Below are positions 1 through 8,658 of a DNA stretch of 37,226 nt, one piece after another; position 1 is the stretch's first letter, and every line of letters begins with the position of its first letter. Under the pieces are notes generated by a model. The model made no database searches. It had not been told where the DNA came from and saw only the letters and a program-made list of their open reading frames with translations. The stretch lies in the NCBI GenBank assembly GCA_033557685.1, contig JAWQRN010000126.1:1-37226 (forward strand), in the 5' to 3' direction. The translations under genes were made by a program, and so were the position numbers. This DNA is from Sperchopsis tessellata (lineage: Eukaryota; Arthropoda; Insecta; Coleoptera; Hydrophilidae).

Positions 1-335
1 TTCTCATTTGTAGTGATGTGATTTATACAATCTATGTGTTTAATTTAAGTTTTTGCCTATTTTATAAGATTGCTTGCCATTAAAACATCAATTTGTAGGA
101 ATTTAGCTGCATCGTGTGCAAGTTGCACAATCAGCTACTAAGATATCTAGAAAATAAATTTAAAAAAAAAACAATATGAACATATCATTTTATTAATTAA
201 TTTTATTTCTTAATAAATAATATTGTATTTCAAAAAATCACAATTTCATGTAGTGTTCTACATGCAAGAAGTTATTTCTATATATTTTAAAGAGTTTCAT
301 CTTGATATTTTTCTTCAATCCGTTGGTTAAATTAT

Positions 336-341
336 TTTATT
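336..341 (-). promoter_or_regulatory. candidate FANCE poly(A) signal
   Basis: AATAAA on the minus strand lies 85 bases after the FANCE stop. Two further copies lie near 202-207 and 189-194. The choice between them cannot be made without transcript data. Confidence 0.4.
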
Positions 342-425
342 GTAAAAATTCTATTTACTTTTTTCTCAACATGGGAATCCCTCTTTTTCTCTCCAGTAGC
401 ACTTATAATCATTGTAAAATATTTA

Positions 426-750
426 CTAATATCTAAAACTTTGTGACAAATTCATGAATTCTTCATGCAAACTATCGAATGCCTTTTGGATTTGGCCTTT
501 CCATATCGATTTATGACTTGTTACAATATGCCTCATTGGCTGCTCAAAATATCCCAAATTTCTTCCAGCCGATTTTATTAATGAGAGTAGCAACTTTCCA
601 AAATGTTTATCCTTATCAAAAGTATTAGATGCAGATAACATCAACTCAATTAATTTATTCAAAACATCCATTTTCAGACCTCCTACCATTACACTTTCTA
701 AGAATGTAAAATGGTGAGCTTCAAGCCTAGGGCAATTGAGGATGAAATTT
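426..750 (-). CDS. FANCE: FANCE exon 4, C-terminus
   Basis: The acceptor is CTATTTGCAG|A. Its first base completes an AGA arginine codon begun in exon 3, giving a clean ELIR-NFILNCPRLE junction. The exon encodes 107 further residues to TAG at 428-426. This is the most diagnostic part of the protein: paired helices ending in a lysine-rich C-terminal helix, as in vertebrate FANCE. The apparent upstream extension to 803 is intronic. Confidence 0.82.
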
Positions 751-3700
751 CTGCAAATAGAAACAGGTTTATTATGTTTGATTTTTATATTTGGCAAAAT
801 CATTGATGACTTTTCTCTTGTGGATCAAAATTTTATCCACCACTAATGAATCAAAAAAGCAAGAATATACAAAAAAAAAATTCAAAAATTGCTGACATAT
901 AGAAAAATATAAGTTGTGCCTAAAAAGTATTAATGAAAGAGTTGTTGGATATAGGGATGATCTCTTTCGATGAAGTAGAAAATAGATTCGAGATGATCCA
1001 AAATTCTGAAGACAAGTTGAAAACCTGATACTGCAAAATAGGTGAATTATGATCTGTTGTTATTGGTAATAATTTCAGTATATCGGAAACAATTATTCTG
1101 AAAATTTCGCATTACTATTTTAACATGAAACAATTTGTCAAGAAAATTTGACTACGTTGAAAGGCTACCAATTTGTTTTTTCCCAAATTACTACCGGGAA
1201 TGAGTCTTGGGTGTAGAAGAGTTAACTAGAAAAATAAAAGGTTGATCATTTTATGTGTTTTCTTTCATAGCTAGGTAATACACCCTCGCAAAAAATAATT
1301 TTTGACTGAACTACAGTAAAACCTCTATTTATCAGATCTGATTAAACAAATTTAGTATTTTAAAATTTGTATTTTCCGAAGATTTCTGTAGTGATTAATT
1401 CCTGTTTTAATCTTTTTTTTTTAAATATATGCTGTTTTACAAATGTTTAGATTTTAAATTCAACTGAGAAGTTGTCAGCTAAATCAAGGTTTTACAATAG
1501 ATACATACCTAATCAACTCATCCTTGTTCTTTTTGTCTAAAAATGTAATGTTTTCTTGAAGTGCTTTAGAAGATGGATTTTCCTGTAATATGATTACCAA
1601 TTCTTCACAAATACTATGAGTAAATTTACTGAAAAATTCACCAAAGAGTTCTGAAACCTGTTCTGTATGTTCTACAATTACCTTGAATTAAAGAATATTT
1701 TTTAAATATACTACATAGAAATTGATCAAACAATACGTCAATCATGAAAGGGCGAACATCTTTTAAGAATTTATAGATTACAATGTTTTTTATTTGAAAA
1801 TTATAACTATTTGAAACAAAAACCTATGGTGCAAAAAAAGATGCCGAAAGTGAAACTTCATGTCAGATGCATATCTTCAATGACACCAAGTTCTACTTAT
1901 ACACTCCGAACACGTACAGTGTACAAGTGTTGTTTCGCATATATCCTTAGAATCTAGGTCTGGTGGACTACCAAAAGTAAGCATCAATATCCGAGTTGCA
2001 TCGGAAAAAATCGATATGTTATTTTCAATATTTATCTACACATAATATATATATATGGTCAGAAATAATATCATTGTGCTTCATCGAAGTCAGGTTGTGT
2101 GAAATGGCCCGACATAGAGATGTAATACAAAAATTATAACTATTAGAAACAACAACCTATGATGCAGAAAAAGATGCCAGAATAAAACTATGTGCCAGAT
2201 GCATTTCTGAGTTCCACTCGTCTTCAGTGACACTGAGTTCAATATATGCACTCCGAACACGTCTGCACCATAAGCGTTGTTTCACATAATGTTTCCAGTT
2301 TAAAAATTCAAAAGTAACATTTGAAGTGATGTTTCAATTTAAGATTTCGGTGGGTATCGGTGGCATACAACATATATTATAACAAGTTTGACAATTTTGA
2401 ACTGTTATCATTCAAAGAATAGGTATTGTAGCTCATTATACATAAAATACCAGCATACCTAGTTGTATAGAAAAATAAAGTTTAGACGATATGCACAATC
2501 AATATATATTATCAATTTATTCTGAGAATTTAGTTTTTTCACTTTGTAAAATATTTGCCTTAATCGTGAAATAAGATAACATGTATTAATACAAATTTAA
2601 TGGTACACTACAAATATAGTACGTTAGGCATATGTATATGACAATATGATTATACTTTTTTGGTGTGGTATTCTACAAAACAATATCACACTTCTACACC
2701 TTGTTTTTTCAAGGGGAGCATTTTCAATTAACTTTTTACTCAAGTGGTTTTAGTTTATCAAATTTATCATCCTCTTTGACTTTTCATGGTCATGTAACTG
2801 AAAATTTCACATAACTTACTCAGTCTCTTTATTTCTACTATTTTGATTTTTTAATTTATGATTTTAATTTAAGCATTCTTGACTTGCAAAGGAATCAATT
2901 TTAATTTCTATTTTAACCAAAATTGAAGCACGTAGAGTGTACTTGAAATGAATCATGTATTATTATCTTTGTAGTTTTTCTACATTTTGTTTTTGAGTGG
3001 TCTTTAATGTCTTTAACAGATACTTCCATTTTACCACAACAGACAATGAACTATTATTATCATCTCAGGAAAACCAATCACTGTGGTAAAATTCCAATTC
3101 TGCAAGTGTTTCTAATTTAGACCCTGGGAATTTATTCATCATAAAAGCATCTTCACCTCCTGAATTTTAATCTGTCAAAACCGCACATGTATTTGCAGGT
3201 GGGAATAGTTATTTCTGTACCATTTTCTGCACATTTCTCATTAATATCCAGCATAGCAAGCGCTTATTAATGAGAAAACCCCCTAAAATGAAATTTACCT
3301 TGTTTAATAAACTGTTAATTTACCCAAAAAAAAATTGTACATCTAAAACTTGTTTTCAAACTATTTCCTTAAAACATTCAATCAATGGTTGTTAGCAAAT
3401 TCAGGGCATTTTTACCTAGTTCTTGTATTTAGTTTTATAAAAAGGAGATGACATGCTGAGAGTAGCAGCATCCATGTCTCTTCCATACTGCCCTGTTCAG
3501 CCTGTCACAGAACACAATGCAACCTGTCTAGTTAAGAGTTCTTTGTTCGGTTAGTAACAAACCTCATTAATTGGTTACTTATATAAGACGGCTGCCATAT
3601 TGCCACACAAAAATTACCACTGATAACAACAGAAATTGAACTCTTGCTACTAGTGTTAAGATACGAATGATATCTCCTTATCTAATCTCCTTGAGCAATA

Positions 3701-5973
3701 CCTACCTACATTTAATGATATGTAACTTCTTCTTTCACTTGGTTAGGCTTACAGCCTGTAATTTATCAGCAATCACGCCTCTTCCGACATAGATGTCCTG
3801 TGTCTTTTCACCAATAGGTTTCAGAACTTTTTCCTTTTCACTATTCTGCTGTTATCCATTCGCTACACATGCCTATTACAATACCTTCTCTTCTGATATA
3901 TGTATTTAGATAGATCCTGTATATTGGACCTTTCTCTTAAATTTTCTTTTCTAACCCTCTCAATATTTTTCCTACGACCGCTCTAACATTTCTCACCTCC
4001 ATTGTCCTCATCATTGGAATGATCTTAGTCATATTTGCTTTGGACATGGCCACATATGTTCTAATCAGTCCAATTGGTGTTTTATAGATTCTTGTATTGC
4101 TTTCCTCACTCATACTAATTTTGCATTTAATTTCTTCTTCTTCTTCTTCTCTTTTCTTAGGTAGTTCTGCCAGGTCCTTAGTAGGTTATGTCTCTATGCC
4201 AGGTTGTCGGTCGCTCCAGCCTTTATGTGGTCTACCTATACTTCTACTTACCAGTGATATATCCCTGGTTATCTTAATCACTCTGTCGTCTGTCATTCTA
4301 TCTATGTGACTATTCCATTCCCCTTTCATGTTCAGTGTCCATTCATTTATCTCTTCGACGATGCACCTCCCACTTATTTCGTCACTTCTTATTAGATCTC
4401 TCAATGTATTTCTATTAATTCTTCTCAATATTCTCATCTCTGCCGTTTGTAACAGTCTTTGTGGTTTAGATGTATATGGTCTTGTCTCGGCTGTATATGT
4501 CAATATTGTTCTAATCGTGGCTTTGTATATCCGTGATTTTGTTTCCACTTTCATGTGTTGTTCAGGCATCCTAAAATCTTATTATCCTTCTGCACTTGGT
4601 CCTTCACTTCTTTTTCTACATCTCCGTAACTTGATAATGTTATACCTAGGTATTTCATTTCCATAACCTGTTCTATGCTTACACCATCAATTTTTAATTT
4701 ACATCTTATAGGTTCCTTGTTATTTACTAGTGATTTTGTTTTTTAAGTTGAGATGATCATATTTAATTTTTTTGCCGTTGTGTTAAATCTGTGGACTGAT
4801 CTTTGTAAATTGTCTTCGTCTTGAGCTATTAGCACTGCGTAGTCAGCATAATTTAATTTGAAAATGGAATATGCTTTGAATTAGACAGCTAACGACAATT
4901 GCTTGTACTTGTCAAATTCAAGGCAATTTTGAAAATAATTGATAATTTTCATAAGTTTTTCTCATTTTTTTCACAATAGAATTGATAAAAGGAACCATTA
5001 GCTATTTACTTCTGGGAGTAGTTTTTAATTCGCAATGAATTATCTTAGTATTTTGCTCCAAAACAAATAATATTTCATGAGAATACAATGGGACGTTACA
5101 CCTGTATTAGTTTATCTTAATTTCCATTTAGTCTGCATTTTTTTTATGAATGACTACTCTAGTATTATTTATATTGTTTTAATAAATTTAGCAAAATATG
5201 AAAACAGGAAACACGAAATTAATCTTAAAAGAAACGTCTAGAGAAACCAAGAAGGTTGCAACATTTAAGCCCTAGTCATTTGGATTCTAGCATCTAAATA
5301 TAAAGATTAATAAAATGTAAGATTCATAAATATTACAGCCATAAAAAAACTTACTTTTGGGATTAAAATGTATTTACAATATAGTGAAGCAATACTGTAT
5401 CTTTCCTTGCAGATAGCTGATAACAACGAATAACCAAATTTATTTACTTCATGTGATTGTAAAGTTTCTGAAAGCGACGAAAACATATCTTCCAACTGAT
5501 TTTGGCTGCATTGAGTTTTCAAATTTTTAATTACTTCATTTGACAACAAGCCATCACCTTCTAAGTTCTCCTTAATTGCGCATATTAGATCATCTATTGA
5601 TGCTGTATTCAAACCAACGCCTAACACAAATCTTTGTCCATCATATAGAGCTTCATCTGCAACATATTCACTAACATGTGTAACATTATGTGGTTCATCT
5701 ACATTTAATTCTTCGCTATTTGTAAGATCAATAATAGCTTTTTTCTGTTTTACTTGTTCTTTTTTAAGATACTCAATTAGTTTAGTATTCTGCAAAACAT
5801 ATTTATGAAATTAAAACAGATATATTTAGGTTAAGTTTACAAACCTGTGGTATTATTTCTTTCCACGCCTGATTTAAAGTTTCACATGAATGCAAGTTAT
5901 CGGTACTCACTTTGAAAAACTCTAATAAATCTGATTTGGCTTCTTCACTGAAAACATATCTTTGTAATGACAT
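426..5973 (-). CDS. FANCE: Fanconi anemia group E protein (FANCE), 4 exons, 353 aa
   Basis: FANCE is a nuclear subunit of the Fanconi anemia core ubiquitin-ligase complex. It links FANCC to the substrate FANCD2 in DNA interstrand-crosslink repair. I joined 5973-5845, 5789-5355, 1681-1509 and 750-426 on the minus strand. Every junction is GT/AG, the phases are 0, 0 and 2, and the total is 354 codons including a TAG stop. The assignment rests on remembered similarity to human FANCE. The last exon aligns through its helical repeats, with FGKLLLSLIKS matching human AKLMLTVMTK and the C-terminal KSIWKGQIQKAFDSL matching TTFLRKSLKAALKHL. Exon 3 EFFSKFTHSICEELV matches human SFCAKYTYPVCSALL. The protein is shorter than human FANCE (536 aa), mainly in the N-terminal half and linker. 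The start is the ATG at 5973; the frame is open a little further upstream but has no other ATG. A diverged FANCE-like HEAT protein is the only alternative I see. Confidence 0.82.
1314..1497. mobile_element. pogo/Tigger-like MITE in FANCE intron 3
   Basis: The left end CAGTAAAACCTCTATTTATC and the right end, read on the other strand as TTGTAAAACCTTGATTTAGC, form imperfect terminal inverted repeats of about 20 bp. They resemble the CAGT(A/G)(A/G)AACCTC ends of pogo-family transposons. A TA dinucleotide flanks each side (1312-1313 and 1498-1499), as expected for a Tc1/mariner/pogo target duplication. The 184-bp interior has no coding content, so it is non-autonomous. Confidence 0.6.
1509..1681 (-). 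CDS. FANCE: FANCE exon 3
   Basis: This exon encodes residues 189-245 plus two bases. The acceptor is TTCAAG|GTA with a weak pyrimidine tract, and the donor is ATTAG|GTATGT, phase 2. The product VIVEHTEQVSELFGEFFSKF continues the helical repeats. It lies 3.7 kb from exon 2; the intervening intron holds two LINE tails. A pogo-like MITE ends nine bases inside the next intron. Confidence 0.78.
1797..2292. repeat. diverged direct repeat, two copies about 332 bp apart
   Basis: Copy 1 begins at about 1797 and copy 2 at about 2128. Both open with AAAATTATAACTAT and share, in order, a run ending in AAAGATGCC, then CAGATGCAT, then CACTCCGAACACGT and GTTGTTTC. Each copy is about 150-165 bp. It is probably an old repeat-element duplication inside FANCE intron 2; no family is recognised. 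Confidence 0.6.
2293..3740. other. FANCE intron 2, mostly unassigned
   Basis: AT-rich intron with no convincing exon. One short readable minus-strand frame at about 3060-3180 (NSGGEDAFMMNKFPGSKLET onward) looks like the relic of some coding sequence, but no family is recognised. Confidence 0.4.
3741..4100 (-). mobile_element. LINE reverse-transcriptase tail, degenerate copy
   Basis: Minus-strand translation gives pieces typical of the C-terminal end of an insect EN-RT LINE: SEESNTRIYKTPIGLIRTY, a MRTMEVRNVRAVVGK segment corresponding to the AEMR-LR block, and RMDNSRIVK. Stops and frameshifts are scattered throughout. It lies directly beyond the 3' end of a second, better preserved tail and belongs to a related but distinct subfamily. 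Confidence 0.6.
4130..4872 (-). mobile_element. LINE (non-LTR retrotransposon) RT C-terminal fragment
   Basis: The fragment opens near 4872 at the RT catalytic box, here read as YADY (4850-4839) where YADD or FADD is expected. It continues through LNMIIST, a stop, and KLKIDGVSIEQVMEMKYLGI. An open segment at 4569-4186 carries the IYKATIRTILTYTAETRP and AEMRILRRINRNTLRD blocks and the closing GRPHKGW. A GAA-rich tract at 4133-4150 marks the 3' tail. It is 5'-truncated and inactive because the catalytic aspartate is changed and a stop interrupts the frame. The clade is not resolved (RTE/Jockey-like tail). Confidence 0.85.
4873..5354. other. FANCE intron 2, nothing identified
   Basis: AT-rich sequence between the LINE tail and FANCE exon 2. 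I see no open frame with family resemblance and no repeat. Confidence 0.5.
5355..5789 (-). CDS. FANCE: FANCE exon 2, linker and start of C-terminal domain
   Basis: This exon encodes residues 44-188. The acceptor is TTTTGCAG and the donor is AAA|GTAAGT, both phase 0. A lysine-rich helix (residues about 46-60) runs into IIDLTNSEE, a textbook SUMO-interacting pattern. An acidic linker follows, and then the first helical repeats of the FANCE C-terminal domain (LEGDGLLSNEVIKNLKTQCS onward), matching the human segment around HECSPSQMDLLCAQL. The open frame runs past the donor to a stop at 5307, but that stretch is intronic. Confidence 0.8.
5845..5973 (-). CDS. FANCE: FANCE exon 1
   Basis: This exon encodes residues 1-43, beginning MSLQRYVFSEEAKSDLLEFF and ending in EIIPQ. 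The donor is CAG|GTTTGT, phase 0. The content is an amphipathic N-terminal helix pair, as expected before the FANCE linker. The following intron is only 55 bp (5844-5790), typical of a small insect intron. Confidence 0.8.
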
Positions 5974-6561
5974 ATTTCTAGGTAACTTTAAAATGATTGT
6001 CAACTATTCCCGCATTTTATGGTTAATGGTAGGGCACTATACATCGTGAAATTATCGGATGCTATTTTTATAATTTTCGTATTAATCATAGATCATACAG
6101 ACTGGCATCGGTTACATAATGCAACTGGGAAGTCAAAAAGAGCGCGAAAAATATAGATTATTTAATTATATAGCATTAGCCTAATTCCCATGTTTTGACG
6201 CCGACTTAAGTAAATAGATTGCTACACCAAGAAACTGGGAAATTTGCTTCATCTAGAACTCCAACTATAATTAGGTTCTTTACCGAATACATTATTATTA
6301 CTACATATCTGATGTAAATATAATTCCTATCTTTATAAAATAATATTGGTATTCTGAGATTACTAACGATGTGTCATCGAACTGTATCCAATAGCCCCAC
6401 TAGACTATCAAAACTATTACACGATGATATTGAACAATAATATTTACGTTTACTTTAACAACTCAGTGTAATTTTCATTAAAACTGCACGATAATTTGCG
6501 ATTGGAATACATATCAGTGAAAACAATGTTATGTGATAGGGAGGCGGCTTGCTTTGATTTA
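5974..6561. promoter_or_regulatory. FANCE upstream region
   Basis: This is the 5' flank of FANCE on the minus strand. It should hold the promoter, but I find no clear TATA box or other core element that fixes a start site. No coding resemblance is seen. Confidence 0.3.
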
Positions 6562-6932
6562 ATGTGAAAGAAAAAAGAAGAGAAGATGGATGAAGAATTG
6601 GTGTATGGAAGGAAAAAATATATACCCATGAGAATTTACTGAAAGAATTAAGAGTTAATGAACCAAAGGATTATCAAAACTGTGTACGTTTGGATAGTTC
6701 AACATTTGGTAAATTGCTGACTTTTATTGGACTAAAAATTAAAAAAACAAGATACTCAAATGCAGAAAGCTATTCCACCTAGCAGCGTCGATCTATTACA
6801 CTGCGTAATCTTGTTACGGGAAATTATAAAGATATTATATTTACAAGTGCTGTATCACTTCAAAGTATTGGTATCATTGTAATAGAAACTCGCCATACAA
6901 TAATATATACATTTACGGTTACACGCAGGTAA
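6562..6932 (+). pseudogene. PIF/Harbinger transposase (HARBI1-like) relic
   Basis: A lysine/arginine-rich start (RKKRRRWMKNW) is followed, after a +1 frameshift near 6627, by HENLLKELRVNEPKDYQNCV and RLDSSTFGKLLTFIGLKI. After a TAG at 6780 comes RRSITLRNLVTGNYKDI. This is the N-terminal block of HARBI1-type transposases, where the LLKELR, DP-DY-N, MS-F--LL--V and L-FLATG motifs follow in this order. The DDE catalytic part is absent. It is a dead fragment in the FANCE/NEURL2 spacer. Confidence 0.75.
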
Positions 6933-7049
6933 GAAAAAATGCTCTATCAAAGAAATAATTATATATTTGCTATTTAAATAACTTAAAAATAATTCTCGTT
7001 TATTATTTTCATTGAAAAGAAGAAAAAAATTGAAAAGCGTTTGAAAAAA

Positions 7050-7350
7050 TCGTTGATTACAAATGTGGCTGTTGAGCATGCTGAGAATATTCTTGGGATG
7101 ATTCCATAGGAGTTAGAACAGTATCTGAGATAGACATCGGTATAGAAGTCCTAGTTACAGTAAAGGGATTAATTTGTACATAATCTCTATGTAATTTTTC
7201 TTATTGGCCCTCAAACCAGATGCCATTTATTGCTTTTGTTGGTCTTTGGACATTTCTTGCAATTCTGTAACCCTTAACAGCTTATCGCGTTCGATTTCAT
7301 CTCTTTGAAGTGTTTCATGCATAAGCTAATTTTTTTTGCTGGCAAATTTT
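7050..7350 (-). pseudogene. Harbinger accessory (MADF/Myb-like) ORF remnant
   Basis: The minus strand reads as fragments such as LQRDEIERDKLLRVTELQEM and, further on, NPFTVTRTSIPMSISDTVLT followed by a QEYSQHAQQP end. This style of tail and basic helix matches the second, DNA-binding ORF that accompanies Harbinger transposases in the opposite orientation. Frameshifts and stops break it. The pairing with the adjacent transposase relic is the main support. Confidence 0.45.
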
Positions 7351-7446
7351 TGTTGTCATCAGCACACACATACACTCCTAAAAGTTACGAATCTATAAAA
7401 ATAGACTTAAGTTCCAAATTTATATTTATCCTAAACCTTACTGATT

Positions 7447-7658
7447 ACCGGTTAGGAAAACCGTGCTTATAATAACCGGATTTCGATTTGCGTTCTTGAC
7501 AACGACAGCAAATGTCTAATAAACATAAAACAAAATTATTGGTGATCATATTTCATTTATATTAGTGTTAAGATAAAAGTACGTGTTTGTACGTGGAAAC
7601 AGGAACTGTGCAACTGCCAGTTATCAAAACTCAGTTACTTTCGATCATAACCGGTTTT
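7447..7658. promoter_or_regulatory. cluster of AACCGG motifs upstream of NEURL2
   Basis: Three close variants of the Grainyhead consensus AACCGGTT occur: ACCGGTTA at 7447-7454, AACCGGA at 7474-7480 and AACCGGTTTT at 7649-7658. They lie 340-550 bp before the NEURL2 start codon. The motif density is seen directly; Grainyhead binding is inference. The sites could equally belong to a repeat. Confidence 0.3.
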
Positions 7659-7883
7659 CGAACGACAATTTTATATTCGACAGCATCATTAAATACCACA
7701 ATAAATCTTTACTATCATTTATGATATTTAATCCGTCCCTGCACCCAAGATGACTTTAAAAAGTAGTTATATTTCGTTTTGAGTTGTTGGCAATGTTGAT
7801 ATATCCAAAAATGTCTAATAAACATAAAACAAAAATGTGTCCCATATTTCATTTACAACATAAGTATTAAAATTACGTGTTTA
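7510..7883. repeat. direct repeat of about 75 bp, 299 bp apart, upstream of NEURL2
   Basis: Copies start at about 7512 and 7811. Both contain ATGTCTAATAAACATAAAAC, then CATATTTCATTTA, then TTA-GA-TAAAA(G/T)TACGTGTTT-like sequence. The arrangement suggests a segmental duplication or the two ends of an unrecognised insertion. Confidence 0.65.
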
Positions 7884-7997
7884 TAGTTACAGTTCTTTAA
7901 GATAATAATAATTTTAAGCTATACAAGTGTAATGAACCTGTAATCATATACGGAATTAACATCCAAGAAAAACTCCGCTGGTTTTTGTAACTAAAAT

Positions 7998-8658
7998 ATG
8001 CCCAATTCTTTAAATAATACCATTACCAGATTTCACCCATACCATGGAGAAAACATAATACTTTCTGATGACAGTACTGTAGCTTATCGCAAGAAAAGCT
8101 TTGCCAATGCTTTAACGTTTAGTGAAAAGCCCTTGCTTCCTGGTGAAATATTCTTAGTAGAGATTGAGCAGAATGAAAGTGGTTGGAGTGGGCACATGAG
8201 ATTGGGATTAACACAGTTAGATCCCCATACAATATTTCATACAGGTGTAATACCTCAGTATGCTTTACCAGATCTTGCAAACATAGGTACATCGTGGATT
8301 TATGGTATTACAAAAGCCTGTAATAATGTATTTGATTATGATGGTAATGCCAAAAAGACTGGACTTAAAATGCTTATCCGTGATAACCACACTGTAAAAA
8401 CATGTCGAGGATCAGTTCCACTAAATATGTTGAAGCCACCAAAAAATTGTTTGGGCATATTACCTACTGATACTTTTAGTCGTGTTGGTGTTATGTATAT
8501 ACCTACCAATGATCGAGAGGCCAATATGCATTATATAATTAATGGAGAAGATCAAGGTGCTTGTGTTAAACAAATTCCTTATACTGAAGCTCCGTTACAT
8601 GTTGTCGTAGATGTTTATGGTACTACAAAGAAAGTTAGGATAGTACAGCTATATGGAG
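7998..8658 (+). CDS. NEURL2: NEURL2 exon 1, NHR domain
   Basis: This exon encodes residues 1-220 plus one base, ending in VRIVQLYG. The donor is GGAG|GTAAGC. Without splicing the frame would continue seven codons (GKHFYKF) to a stop at 8681, giving an NHR-only protein lacking the SOCS box. Confidence 0.93.

Noticed and set aside
930..1040. Plus-strand stretch reading KELLDIGMISFDEVENRFEM
   Set aside because: Looks protein-like for about 30 codons, but has no clear splice sites or family and lies in FANCE intron 3 on the opposite strand. Not enough to call.
5307..5354. Extension of FANCE exon 2 to the stop at 5307
   Set aside because: A consensus GTAAGT donor ends the exon at 5355, and the downstream exon 3 continues the FANCE domain in phase.
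8336..8524. Minus-strand open frame within NEURL2 exon 1
   Set aside because: Shadow of the NHR-coding frame.
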